Part shown: positions 13,301-28,110 of the stretch, piece by piece
Numbering within the stretch: the first letter of the stretch is position 1
Layout: every line of letters starts with the position of its first letter
Program-made: the position numbers and the translations under genes
Notes under the pieces: model-generated
Seen by the model: the letters and a program-made list of their open reading frames with translations, nothing else
What the model was told of the DNA's origin: nothing
The model's database searches: none
Origin: Anadara kagoshimensis
Taxonomy: Eukaryota; Mollusca; Bivalvia; Arcoida; Arcidae
Assembly: GCA_021292105.1 (NCBI GenBank)
Contig: CM037873.1
Coordinates: forward strand, 17,848,527-17,912,526
DNA: 64,000 nucleotides
Reading direction: 5' to 3'

Positions 13301-16300
13301 TGTTATTTCAAAATTCACGCTACCGGTTCCACATCTGACATGACTGACAGTTAGTTGCCATCATTCCACAACATTTGAACACATTGTTCATGATTCCAAT
13401 CACGTAATTACAAAACGTAAGCCAATTTTGGTTTTCAGCTGATATCTTCTTATTACTTACAAAATTGTGTTATTTCAAAATTCACGCTACCGGTTCCACA
13501 TCTGACATGACTGACAGTTAGTTGCCATCATTCCACAACATTTGAACACATTGTTCATGATTTCAATCACGTAATTACAAAACGTAAGCCAATTTTGGTT
13601 TTCAGCTGATATCTTCATTATTACTGTAAAACCAAAAATTGTGTTATTTCAAAATTCACGCTACCGGTTCCACATCTGACATGACTGACAGTAGTTGCCA
13701 TCATTCCACAACATTTGAACACATTGTTCATGATTCCAATCACGTAATTACAAAACGTAAGCCAATTTTGGTTTCAGCTGATATCTTCATTATTACTGTA
13801 AAACCACAAATTGTGTTATTTCAAAATTCACGCTACCGGTTCCACATCTGACATGACTGACAGTTAGTTGCCATCATTCACAACATTTGAACACATTGTT
13901 CATGATTCCAATCACGTAATTACAAAACGTAAGCCAATTTTGGTTTTCAGCTATATCTTCATTATTACTGTAAAACCACAAATTGTGTTATTTTCAAAAT
14001 TCACGCTACCGGTTCCACATCTGACATGACTGACAGTTAGTTGCCATCATTCCACAACATTTGAACACATTGTTCATGATTCCAATCACGTAATTACAAA
14101 ACGTAAGCCAATTTTGGTTTTTCAGCTGTATCTTCATTATTACTGTAAAACCAAAATGTGTGTATTTCAAAATTCACGCTACCGGTTCCACATCTGACAT
14201 GACTGACAGTTAGTTGCCATCATTCCACAACATTTGAACACATTGTTCATGATTCCAATCACGTAATTACAAAACGTAAGCCAATTTGGTTTTCAGCTGA
14301 TATCTTCATTATTACATGTAAAACCAAAATTGTGTATTTCAAAATTCACGCTACCGGTTCCACATCTGACATGACTGACAGTTAGTTGCCATCATTCCAC
14401 AACATTTGAACACATTGTTCATGATTCCAATCACGTAATTACAAAACGTAAGCCAATTTTGGTTTTCAGCGATATCTTCATTATTACTGTAAAACCACAA
14501 ATTGTGTTATTTCAAAATTCACGCTACCGGTTCCACATCTGACATGACTGACAGTTAGTTGCCATCATTCCACAACATTTGAACACATTGTTCATGATTC
14601 CAATCACGTAATTACAAAACGTAAGCCAATTTTGGTTTCAGCTGATATCTTCATTATTACTGTAAAACCACAAATTGGTTATTTCAAAATTCACGCTACC
14701 GGTTCCACATGACATGACTGACAGTTAGTTGCCATCATTCCACAACATTTGAACACATTGTTCATGATTCCAATCACGTAATTACAAAACGTAAGCCAAT
14801 TTTGGTTTTCAGCTATATCTTCATTATTACTGTAAACCACAAATTGTGTTATTTCAAAATTCACGCTACCGGTTCCACATCTGACATGACTGACAGTTAG
14901 TTGCCATCATTCCACAACATTTGAACACATTGTTCATGATTCCAATCACGTAATTACAAAACGTAAGCCAATTTTGGTTTTCAGCTGTATTTTTTTATAC
15001 AAAATTGTGTTATTTCAAAATTCACGCTACCGGTTCCACATCTGACATGACTGACAGTTAGTTGCCATCATTCCACAACATTTGAACACATTGTTCATGA
15101 TTCCAATCACGTAATTACAAAACGTAAGCCAATTTTGGTTTTCAGCTGATATCTTCATTATTACTGTAAAACCAAAATTGTGTTATTTCAAAATTCACGC
15201 TACCGGTTCCACATCTGACATGACTGACAGTTAGTTGCCATCATTCCACAACATTTGAACACATTGTTCATGATTCCAATCACGTAATTACAAAACGTAA
15301 GCCAATTTTGGTTTTCAGCTATATTTCATTATTACTGTAAAACCAAATTGTGTTATTTCAAAATTCACGCTACCGGTTCCACATCTGACATGACTGACAG
15401 TTAGTTGCCATCATTCCACAACATTTGAACACATTGTTCATGATTCCAATCACGTAATTACAAAACGTAAGCCAATTTGGTTTTTCTGCTATCTTCTTAT
15501 TACTGTAAAACACAAATGTTGTTATTTCAAAATTCACGCTACGGTTCCACATCTGACATGACTGACAGTTAGTTGCCATCATTCCACAACATTGAACACA
15601 TTGTTCATGATTCCAATCACGTAATTACAAAACGTAAGCCAATTTTGGTTTCAGCTGATATCTTCATTATTACTGTAAAACAAATTGTGTATTTCAAAAT
15701 TCACGCTACCGGTTCCACATCTGACATGATGACAGTTAGTTGCCATCATTCCACAACATTTGAACACATTGTTCATGATTCCAATCACGTAATTACAAAA
15801 CGTAAGCCAATTTTGTTTTTCAGCTGATATCTTCATTATTACTGTAAAACCAAAATTGTGTTATTTCAAAATTCACGCTACCGGTTCCACATCTGACATG
15901 ACTGACAGTTAGTTGCCATCATTCCACAACATTTGAACACATTGTTCATGATTCCAATCACGTAATTACAAAACGTAAGCCAATTTTGGTTTCAGCTATA
16001 TCTTCATTATTACTGTAAACCAAAAATTGTGTTATTTCAAAATTCACGCTACCGGTTCCACATCTGACATGACTGACAGTTAGTTGCCATCATTCCACAA
16101 CATTTGAACACATTGTTCATGATTCCAATCACGTAATTACAAAACGTAAGCCAATTTTGGTTTTCAGCTTATATCTTCATTATTACTGAACCACAATTGT
16201 GTTATTTCAAAATTCACGCTACCGGTTCCACATCTGACATGACTGACAGTTAGTTGCCATCATTCCACAACATTTGAACACATTGTTCATGATTCCAATC

Positions 16301-19300
16301 ACGTAATTACAAAACGTAAGCCAATTTTGGTTTTCAGCTGATATCTTCATTATACGTAAAACCAAAATTGTGTTATTTCAAAATTCACGCTACCGGTTCC
16401 ACATCTGACATGACTGACAGTTAGTTGCCATCATTCCACAACATTTGAACACATTGTTCATGATTCCAATCACGTAATTACAAAACAAAGCCAATTTTGG
16501 TTTTCAGCTATATCTTCATTATTACTGTAAAACCACAAATTGTGTTATTTCAAAATTCACGCTACCGTTCCACATCTGACATGACTGAAGTTAGTTGCCA
16601 TCATTCCACAACATTGAACACATTGTTCATGATTCCAATCACGTAATTACAAAACGTAAGCCAATTTGGTTTTCTGTATTTTTATTACTGTAACAAAATG
16701 TGTGTTATTCAAAATTCACGCTACCGGTTCCACATCTGACATGACTGACAGTTAGTTGCCATCATTCCACAACATTTGAACACATTGTTCATGATTCCAA
16801 TCACGTAATTACAAAACGTAAGCCAATTTTGGTTTTCAGCTATATCTTCATTATTACTGTAAAACCAAAAATTGTGTTATTTCAAAATTCACGCTACCGG
16901 TTCCACATCTGACATGACAGTTAGTTGCCATCATTCCACAACATTTGAACACATTGTTCATGATTCCAATCACGTAATTACAAAACGTAAGCCAATTTTG
17001 GTTTTCAGCTGATATCTTCATTATTACTGTAAAACCACAAATTGTGTTATTTCAAAATTCACGCTACGGTTCCACATCTGACATGACTGAGACAGTTTTT
17101 GCCATCATTCCACAACATTTGAACACATTGTTCATGATTCCAATCACGTATTACAAAACATAAGCCAATTTTGGTTTTCAGCTATATCTTCTTATTATTA
17201 CTGTAAAACCAAAATTGTGTTATTTCAAAATTCACGCTACCGGTTCCACATCTGACATGACGACAGTTAGTTGCCATCATTCCACAACATTTGAACACAT
17301 TGTTCATGATTCCAATCACGTAATTACAAAACGTAAGCCAATTTTGGTTTTCAGCTGATATCTTCATTATACTGTAAAACCACAAATTGTGTTATTTCAA
17401 AATTCACGCTACCGGTTCCACATCTGACATGACTGACAGTTAGTTGCCATCATTCCACAACATTTGAACACATTGTTCATGATTCCAATCACGTAATTAC
17501 AAAACGTAAGCCAATTTTGGTTTTCAGCTGATATCTTCATTATTACTGTAAAACCACAAATTGGTGTTATTTCAAAATTCACGCTACCGGTTCCACATCT
17601 GACATGACTGACAGTAGTTGCCATCATTCCACAACATTTGAACACATTGTTCATGATTCCAATCACGTAATTACAAAAACGTAAGCCAATTTTGGTTTTC
17701 AGCTGTATATCTTTTATTACAAACAAAAATTGTGTTATTTCAAAATTCACGCTACCGGTTCCACATCTGACATGACTGACAGTTAGTTGCCATCATTCCA
17801 CAACATTTGAACACATTGTTCATGATTCCAATCACGTAATTACAAAACGTAAGCCAATTTTGGTTTTCAGCTGATATCTTCATTATTACTGTAAACCAAA
17901 ATTGTGTTATTTCAAAATTCACGCTACCGGTTCCACATCTGGACATGACTGACAGTTAGTTGCCATCATTCCACAACATTTGAACACATTGTTCATGATT
18001 CCAATCACGTAATTACAAAAGTAAGCCAATTTTGGTTTTCAGCTTATATCTGCATTATTACTGAAAACCAAAATTGTGTTATTTCAAAATTCACGCTACC
18101 GGTTCACATCTGACATGGGACAGTTAGTTGCCATCATTCCACAACATTTGAACACATGTTCATGATTCCATCACGTAATTACAAAACGTAAGCCAATTTT
18201 GGTTTTTCTTTTCATTATTCTGTTTATTACCAGAAATGCTGTGTTATTTCAAAATTCACGCTACGGTTTCCACATCTGACATGACTGACAGTTAGTGCCA
18301 TCATTCCACAACATTTGAACACATTGTTCATGATTCCAATCACGTAATTAAAAACGTAAGCCAATTTTGGTTTTCAGCTTATATCTTCATTATTACTGTA
18401 AAACCAAAAATTGTGTTATTTCAAAATTCACGCTACGGTCCACATCTGACATGACTGACAGTTAGTTGCCATCATTCCACAACATTTGAACACATTGTTC
18501 ATGATTCCAATCACGTAATTACAAAACGTAAGCCAATTTTGGTTTTCAGCTTATATTCATTATTTTACTGTAAAACCACAAATTGTGTTATTTCAAAATT
18601 CACGCTACCGGTTCCACATCTGACATGACTGACAGTTAGTTGCCATCATTCCACAACATTTGAACACATTGTTCATGATTCCAATCACGTAATTACAAAA
18701 CGTAAGCCAATTTTGGTTTTCAGCTGATATCTTCATTATTACTAAAACCAAAAATTGTGTTATTTCAAAATTCACGCTACCGGTTCCTACATCTGACATG
18801 ACTGACAGTTAGTTGCCATCATTCCACAACATTTGAACACATTGTTCATGATTCCAATCACGTAATTACAAAACGTAAGCCAATTTTGGTTTTCAGCTGT
18901 ATATTCTATTACTTAAAAATGTGTTATTTCAAAATTCACGCTACCGGTTCCACATCTGACATGACTGACAGTTAGTGCCATCATTCCACAAACATTTGAA
19001 CACATTGTTCATGATTCCAATCACGTAATACAAAACGTAAGCAATTTTGGTTTTCAGCTGATATCTTCATTATTACTGTAAAACCAAAAATTGTGTTATT
19101 TCAAAATTCACGCTACCGGTTCCACATCTGACATGACTGACAGTTAGTTGCCATCATTCCACAACATTTGAACAATTGTTCATGATTCCAATCACGTAAT
19201 ACAAAACGTAAGCAATTTTGGTTTTCAGCTTATATCTTCATTTTACTGTAAAACCACAAAATTGTGTTATTTCAAAATTCACGCTACCGGTTCACATCTG

Positions 19301-22300
19301 ACATGACTGACAGTTAGTGCCATCATTCCACAACATTTGAACACATTGTTCATGATTCCAATTCACGTAATTACAAAACGTAAGCCAATTTTGGTTTTAA
19401 ACTGTATTTCTGTTTATTACAGAAATGCGTGTTATTTCAAAATTCACGCTACGGTTCCACATCTGACATGACTGACAGTAGTTGCCATCATTCCACAACA
19501 TTTGAACACATTGTCATGATTCCAATCACGTAATTACAAAAACGTAAGCCAATTTTGGTTTTCAGCTATATCTTCATTATTACTGTAAAACCACAAATTG
19601 TGTTATTTCAAAATTCACGCTACGGTTCCACATCTGGACATGACTGACAGTTAGTTGCCATCATTCCACAACATTTGAACACATTGTTCATGATTCCAAT
19701 CACGTAATTACAAAACGTAAGCCAATTTTGGTTTTAAACTGATATTTCATTATTATGTAAAACCACAAATGCTGTGTTATTTCAAAATTCACGCTACCGG
19801 TTCCACATCTGACATGAATGACAGTTAGTTGCCATCATTCCACAACATTTGAACACATTGTTCATGATTCAATCACGTAATTACAAAACGTAAGCCAATT
19901 TTGTTTTCAGCGTGATATCTTCATTATTACTGTAAAACAAAAAATTGTGTTATTTCAAAATTCACGTACGGTCACATCTGACATGACTGACAGTTAGTTG
20001 CCATCATTCCACAACATTTGAACACATTGTTCATGATTCCAATCACGTAATTACAAAACGTAAGCCAATTTTGGTTTTCAGCTTATATCTTCATTATTAC
20101 TGTAAAACCACAAATTGTGTTATTTCAAAATTCACGCTACCGGTTCCACATCTGACATGATGACAGTTAGTTGCCATCATTCCAAACATTTGAACACATT
20201 GTTCATGATTCCAATCACGTAATTACAAAACGTAAGCCAATTTTGGTTTTAAACTGTATTTCTGTTTATGTACAGAAATGCTGTGTTATTTCAAAATTCA
20301 CGCTACCGGTTCCACATCTGACAGACTGACAGTTAGTTGCCATCATTCCAACAACATTTGAACACATTGTTCATGATTCCAATCACGAATTACAAAACGT
20401 AAGCCATTTTGGTTTTCAGCTTATATCTTCATATTACTGTAAAACCAAAATTGTGTTATTTCAAAATTCACGCTACCGGTTCCACATCTGACATGACTGA
20501 CAGTTAGTTGCCATCATTCCACAACATTTTGAAAACATTGTTCATGATTCCAATCACGTAATTAAAAACGTAAGCCAATTTTGGTTTTCAGCTGATATCT
20601 TCATTATTACTGTAAAACCAAAATTGTGTTATTTCAAAATTCACGCTACCGGTTCCACATCTGACATGACTGACAGTTAGTTGCCATCATTCCACAACAT
20701 TTGAACACATTGTTCATGATTCCAATCACGTAATACAAAACGTAAGCCAATTTTGGTTTTCAGCTGTATCTTCATTATTACTGTAAAAACCCAAAATTGT
20801 GTTATTTCAAAATTCACGCTACCGGTTCCACATCTGACATGACTGACAGTTAGTTGCCATCATTCCACAACATTTGAACACATTGTTCATGATTCCAATC
20901 ACGTAATTACAAAACGTAAGCCAATTTTGGTTTTCAGCTTATATCTTCATTATTACTGTAAAACCAAAAATTGTGTTATTTCAAAATTCACGCTACCGGT
21001 TCCACATCTGACATGACTGACAGTTAGTTGCCATCATTCCACAACATTTGAACACATTGTTCATGATTCCAATCACGTAATTACAAAACGTAAGCCAATT
21101 TTGGTTTTCAGCTGATATCTTCATTATTACTGTAAAACCACAAATTGTGTTATTTCAAAATTCACGCTACCGGTTCCACATCTGACATGACTGACAGTTA
21201 GTTGCCATCATTCCACAACATTTGAACACATTGTTCATGATTCCAATCACGTAATTACAAAACATAAGCCAATTTTGGTTTTCAGTTATATCTTCATTAT
21301 TACTGTAAAACAAAATTGTGTTATTTCAAAATTCACGCTACGGTTCCACATCTGACATGACTGACAGTTAGTTGCATCATTCCACAACATTTGAACACAT
21401 TGTTCATGATTCCAATCACGTAATTACAAAACGTAAGCCAATTTGGTTTTCATTTTTATTTCTTTTATTACCAAAATTGTGTTATTTCAAAATTCACGCT
21501 ACGGTTCCACATCTGACATGACTGACAGTTAGTTGCCATCATTCCACAACATTTGAACACATTGTTCATGATTCCAATCACGTAATTACAAAACGTAAGC
21601 CAATTTGGTTTTTATATCTTCATTATTACTGTAAACCACAAATTGTGTTATTTCAAAATTCACGCTACCGGTTCCACATCTGACATGACTGACAGTTAGT
21701 TGCATTCATCCACAACATTTGAACACATTGTTCATGATTCCAATCACGTAATTACAAAACGTAAGCCAATTTTGGTTTTCAGCTGATATCTTCATTATTA
21801 CTGTAAAACCAAAAAATTGTGTTATTTCAAAATTCACGCTACCGGTTCCACATCTGACATGACTGACAGTTAGTTGCCATCATTCCACAACATTTGAACA
21901 CATTGTTCATGATTCCAATCACGTAATTACAAAACGTAAGCCAATTTTGGTTTTCAGCTATATTTCATTATTATGTAAAACCAAAATTGTGTTATTTCAA
22001 ATTCACGCTACCGGTTCCACATCTGACATGACTGACAGTTAGTTGCCATCATTCCACAACATTTGAACACATTGTTCATGATTCCAATCACGTAATTACA
22101 AAACGTAAGCCAATTTGGTTTTCAGCTTATATCTTCATTATTACTGTAAACCACAAATTGTGTTATTTCAAAATTCACGCTACCGGTTCCACATCTGACA
22201 TGACTGACAGTTAGTGCCATCATTCCACAACATTTGAACACATTGTTCATGATTCCAATCACGTAATTACAAAACAAGCCAATTTTGGTTTTTCAGCTAT

Positions 22301-23890
22301 ATTTCTTATTATGTAAAACCAAATTGTGTTATTTCAAAATTCACGCTACCGGTTCCACATCTGACATGACTGACAGTTAGTTGCCATCATTCCACAACAT
22401 TTGAACACATTGTTCATGATTCCAAATCACGTAATTACAAAACGTAAGCCAATTTTGGTTTTCAGCGTATACTTCATTATTACTGTAAAACAAAATTGTG
22501 TTATTTCAAAATTCACGCTACCGGTTCACATCTGACATGATGACAGTTAGTTGCCATCATTCCACAACATTTGAACACATGTTCATGATTCCAATCACGT
22601 AATTACAAAACGTAAGCCAATTTTGGTTTTCATGATATTCTTATTACTGTAAAACAAAATTGTGGTTATTTCAAAATCACGCTACCGGTTCCACATCTGA
22701 CATGACTGACATTTAGTTGCCATCATTCCACAACATTTGAACACATTGTTCATGATTCCAATCACGTAATTACAAAACGTAAGCCAATTTGGTTTTCAGC
22801 TGATATCTCATATTACTGTAAAACCACAAATTGTGTTATTTCAAAATTCACGCTACCGGTTCCACATCTGACATGACTGACAGTTAGTTGCCATCATTCC
22901 ACAACATTTGAACACATTGTTCATGAGTCCAATCACGTAATTACAAAACGTAAGCCAATTTGGTTTTCAGCTTATATTCATATTACTGTAAAACCACAAA
23001 TTGTGTTATTTCAAAATTCACGCTACCGGTTTCCACATCTGACATGACTGACAGTTAGTTGCCATCATTCCACAACATTTGAACACATTGTTCATGATTC
23101 CAATCACGTAATTACAAAACGTAAGCCAATTTTTTTTTTAATTATTTCTATTATTACAGAAATGCTGGTTATTTCAAAATTCACGCTACCGGTTCCACAT
23201 CTGACATGACTGACAGTTAGTTGCCATCATTCCACAACATTTGAACACATTGTTCATGATTCCAATCACGTAATTACAAAACGTAAGCCAATTTTGGTTT
23301 CAGCTTATATCTTCATATTACTGTAAAACCAAAATTGTTGTTATTTCAAAATTCACGCTACCGGTTCCACATCTGACATGACTGACAGTTAGTTGCCATC
23401 ATTCCACAACATTTGAACACATTGTTCATGATTCCAATCACGTAATTACAAAACGTAAGCCAATTTTGGTTTTCAGCTGATATCTTCATATACTGTAAAA
23501 CCACAAATGTGTTATTTCAAAATTCACGCTACCGGTTCCACATCTGACTGACTGACAGTTAGTGCCATCATTCCACAACATTTGAACACATTGTTCATGA
23601 TTCCAATACGTAATTACAAAAATAAGCCAATTTTGGTTTTCAGCTTATATCTTCATTATACTGTAAAACCAAAATTGTGTTATTCAAATTCACGCTACCG
23701 GTTCCACATCTGACAGACTGCCAGTTAGTTGCCATCATTCCACAACATTGAACACATTGTTCATGATTCCAATCACGGTAATTACAAAACGTAAGCCAAT
23801 TTTTGGTTTTAAACTGTATTTCTGTTTATTACAGACAAATGCTGTATTTCAAAATTCACGCTACCGGTTCCACATCTGACATGACTGACA

Positions 23891-24890
23891 NNNNNNNNNN
23901 NNNNNNNNNNNNNNNNNNNNNNNNNNNNNNNNNNNNNNNNNNNNNNNNNNNNNNNNNNNNNNNNNNNNNNNNNNNNNNNNNNNNNNNNNNNNNNNNNNNN
24001 NNNNNNNNNNNNNNNNNNNNNNNNNNNNNNNNNNNNNNNNNNNNNNNNNNNNNNNNNNNNNNNNNNNNNNNNNNNNNNNNNNNNNNNNNNNNNNNNNNNN
24101 NNNNNNNNNNNNNNNNNNNNNNNNNNNNNNNNNNNNNNNNNNNNNNNNNNNNNNNNNNNNNNNNNNNNNNNNNNNNNNNNNNNNNNNNNNNNNNNNNNNN
24201 NNNNNNNNNNNNNNNNNNNNNNNNNNNNNNNNNNNNNNNNNNNNNNNNNNNNNNNNNNNNNNNNNNNNNNNNNNNNNNNNNNNNNNNNNNNNNNNNNNNN
24301 NNNNNNNNNNNNNNNNNNNNNNNNNNNNNNNNNNNNNNNNNNNNNNNNNNNNNNNNNNNNNNNNNNNNNNNNNNNNNNNNNNNNNNNNNNNNNNNNNNNN
24401 NNNNNNNNNNNNNNNNNNNNNNNNNNNNNNNNNNNNNNNNNNNNNNNNNNNNNNNNNNNNNNNNNNNNNNNNNNNNNNNNNNNNNNNNNNNNNNNNNNNN
24501 NNNNNNNNNNNNNNNNNNNNNNNNNNNNNNNNNNNNNNNNNNNNNNNNNNNNNNNNNNNNNNNNNNNNNNNNNNNNNNNNNNNNNNNNNNNNNNNNNNNN
24601 NNNNNNNNNNNNNNNNNNNNNNNNNNNNNNNNNNNNNNNNNNNNNNNNNNNNNNNNNNNNNNNNNNNNNNNNNNNNNNNNNNNNNNNNNNNNNNNNNNNN
24701 NNNNNNNNNNNNNNNNNNNNNNNNNNNNNNNNNNNNNNNNNNNNNNNNNNNNNNNNNNNNNNNNNNNNNNNNNNNNNNNNNNNNNNNNNNNNNNNNNNNN
24801 NNNNNNNNNNNNNNNNNNNNNNNNNNNNNNNNNNNNNNNNNNNNNNNNNNNNNNNNNNNNNNNNNNNNNNNNNNNNNNNNNNNNNNNNNN
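23891..24890. other. Assembly gap of exactly 1,000 N
   Basis: A run of exactly 1,000 N, which is a placeholder length, so the true distance is unknown. The left flank stops mid-monomer on the + strand (ACATGACTGACA). The right flank resumes mid-monomer on the - strand (ATGAACAATGTGTTC). Satellite orientation therefore flips across the gap. Confidence 0.99.
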
Positions 24891-27800
24891 ATGAACAATG
24901 TGTTCAAATGTGTGGAATGATGGCAACTAACTGTCAGTCATGTCAGATGTGGAACCGGTAGCGTGAATTTTTGAAATAACACAATTTTTGGTTTTACAGT
25001 AATAAGAAGATATCAGCTGAAACCAAAATTGGCTTACGTTTTTGTAATTACGTGATTGGAATCATGAACAATGTGTTCAAATGTTGTGGAATGATGGCGA
25101 CTAACTGTCAGTCATGTCAGATGTGAACCGGTAGCGTGAATTTGAAATAACACAGCATTTTCTGTATAAACATGAAATACAGCTAAAACCAAAATTGGCT
25201 TACGTTTTGTAATTACGTGATTGGAATCATGAACAATGTGTTCAAATGTTGTGGAATGATGGCAACTAACTGTCAGTCATGTCAGATGTGGAACCGGTAG
25301 CGTGAATTTTGAAAATAACACAATTTGTGGTTTACAGTAATAATGAAGATATAGCTGAAAACCAAAATTGGCTTACGTTTTGTAATTACGTGATTGGAAT
25401 CATGAACAATGTGTTCAAATGTTGTGGAATGATGGCAACTAACTGTCAGTCATGTCAGATGTGGAACGGTAGCGGAATTTTGAAATACACGGCATTTCTG
25501 TAATAAACAGAAATACAGTTTAAAACCAAAATGGCTTACGTTTTGTAATTACGTGATTGGAATCATGAAATGTGTTCAAATGTTGTGGAATGATGGCAAA
25601 ACTACAGTCAGTCATGTCAGATGTAGAACCGGTAGCGTGAATTTTGAAATAACACAATTTGTGTTTTACAGTAATAATGAAGATATAGCTGAAAACCAAA
25701 ATTGGCTTACGTTTTGTAATTACGTGATTGGAATCATGAACAAGTGTTCAAATGTTGTGGAATGATGGCAACTAACTGTCAGTCATGTCAGATGTGGAAC
25801 CGGTAGCGTGAATTTTGAAAACACAATTTTGGTTTTACAGTAATAATGAAGATATAGCTGAAAACCAAAATTGGCTTACGTTTGTTTTTAATTACGTGAT
25901 TGGAATCATGAACAATGTGTTCAAATGTTGTGGAATGATGGCAACTAACTGTCAGTCATGTCAGATGTGGAACGGTAGCGTGAATTTTGAAATAACACAA
26001 TTTTTGGTTTTACAGTATAATGAAGATATAAGCTGAAAACCAAAAATTGGCTTACGTTTTGTAATTACGTGATTGGAATCATGAACAATGTGTTCAAATG
26101 TTGTGGAATGATGGCAACTAACAGTCAGTCAAGTCAGATGTGGAACCGTAGCGTGAATTTTGAAATAACACAATTTTGGTTTACAGTAATAATGAGAATA
26201 AGCTGAAAACAAAATTGGCTTACGTTTTGTAATTACGTGATTGGAATCATGAACAATGTGTTCAAATGTTGTGGAATGATGGCAACTAACTGTCAGTCAT
26301 GTCAGATGTGGAACCGGTAGCGTGAATTTTGAAATAACACAGATTTCTGTAATAAACAGAAAACGTTAAAACCAAAATTGGCTTACGTTTTGTAATTACG
26401 TGATTGGAATCATGAACAATGTGTTCAAATGTTGTGGAATGATGGCAACTAACTGTCAGTCATGTCAGATGTGGAACCGGTAGCGTGAATTTTGAAATAA
26501 CACAATTTGTGGTTTTACAGTAATAATGAAGATATAAGCTGAAAACCAAAATTGGCTTACGTTTTGTAATTACTGATTGGAATCATGAACAATGTGTTCA
26601 ATGTTGTGGAATGATGGCAACTAACTGTCAGTCATGTCAGATGTGGAACCGGTAGCGTGAATTTTGAAATAACACAGCATTTCTGTAATAAACAGAAATA
26701 CAGTTTAAAACCAAAATTGGCTTAATTTTGTAATTACGTGATTGGAATCATGAACAATGTGTTCAAATGTTGTGGAATGATGGCAACTAACAGTAAGTCA
26801 GTCAGATGGAACCGGTAGCGTGAATTTGAAATAACACAATTTGTGGTTTTACAGTAATAATGAAGATAAGCTGAAAACCAAAATTGGCTTACATTTTGTA
26901 ATTACGTGATTGAATCATGAACAATGTGTTCAAATGTTGTGGAATGATGGCAACTAACTGTCGTATGTCAGATGTGGAACCGGTAGCGTGAATTTTGAAA
27001 TAACACAATTTGTGGTTTTACAGTAATAATGAAGATATAAGCTGAAAACAAAATTGGCTTACGTTTTGTAATTACGTGATTGGAATCATGAACAATGTGT
27101 TCAAATGTTGTGAATGATGGCAACCTGTCAGTCATGTCAGATGTGGAACCGGTAGCGTGAATTTTGAAATACACAATTTATGGTTTTACAGTAATAATGA
27201 AGATATCAGCTGAAAACCAAAATTGGCTTACGTTTTGTAATTACTGATTGGAATCATGAACAATGTGTTCAAATGTTGTGGAATGATGGCAACTAACTGT
27301 CAGTCATGTCAGATGTGGAACGTAGCGTGAATTTGAAATAACACAATTTGTGGTTTTACAGTAATAATGAAGATATAAGCTGAAAACCAAAATTGGCTTC
27401 GTTTTGTAATTACGTGATTGGAATCATGAACAATGTGTTCAAATGTTGTGGAATGATGGCAACTAACTGTCAGTCATGTCAGATGTGGAACCGGTAGCGA
27501 ATGAAATTTTGAAATAACACAATTTGTGGTTTTACAGTAATAATGAAGATATAAGCTGAAAACCAAAATTGGCTTACGTTTTGTAATTACCTGATTGGAA
27601 TCATGAACAATGTGTTCAAATGTTGTGGAATGATGGCACTAACTGTCAGTCATGTCAGATGTGGAACCGGTAGCGTGAATTTTGAAATAACACAGCATTT
27701 CTGTAATAAACAGAATACAGTTAAAACCAAAATTGGCTTACGTTTTGTAATTACGTGATTGGAATGAACAATGTGTTCAAATGTTGTGGAATGATGGCAA

Positions 27801-28110
27801 CTAACAGTAAGTCATGTCAGATGTGGAACCGGTAGCGTGAATTTTGAAATAACACAATTTGTTTTTGGTTTTACAGTAATAATGAAGATATAAGCTGAAA
27901 ACCAAAATTGCTTACGTTTTGTAATTACGTGATTGGAATCATGAACAATGTGTTCAAATGTTGTGGAATGATGGCAACTAACTGTCAGTCATGTCAGATG
28001 TGGAACCGGTAGCGTGAATTTTAAAATAACACAATTTTTGGTTTTACAGTAATAATGAAGATATAAGCTGAAAACCAAAATTGGCTTATGTTTTGTAATT
28101 ACGTGATTGG

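Larger units (their letters stand above)
1..23890 (+). repeat. Satellite array, left arm (about 172-bp monomer)
   Basis: Head-to-tail tandem array of one monomer, roughly 139 copies by dividing length by period. Each unit has a conserved core of about 130 bp that starts near GTTATTTCAAAATTCACGCT. It runs through ACCGGTTCCACATCTGACAT and CATTCCACAACATTTGAACA to ACGTAATTACAAAACGTAAG, where the hexamer ACGTAA occurs twice. A variable AT-rich linker follows. Linker A is about 45 bp (TTTTCAGCTGATATCTTC and onward). Linker B is about 38 bp and holds a hairpin. Positions 1-2,600 are fairly clean. From there to 23,890 most monomers carry single-base deletions or insertions, and many linkers look like A/B hybrids. 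No coding potential: short reading frames are the same satellite translation repeated. I do not recognise the family by name. Confidence 0.97.

Noticed and set aside
23803..24926. Open frames of about 350 codons across the N gap
   Set aside because: They consist of undetermined bases. The flanks are satellite.
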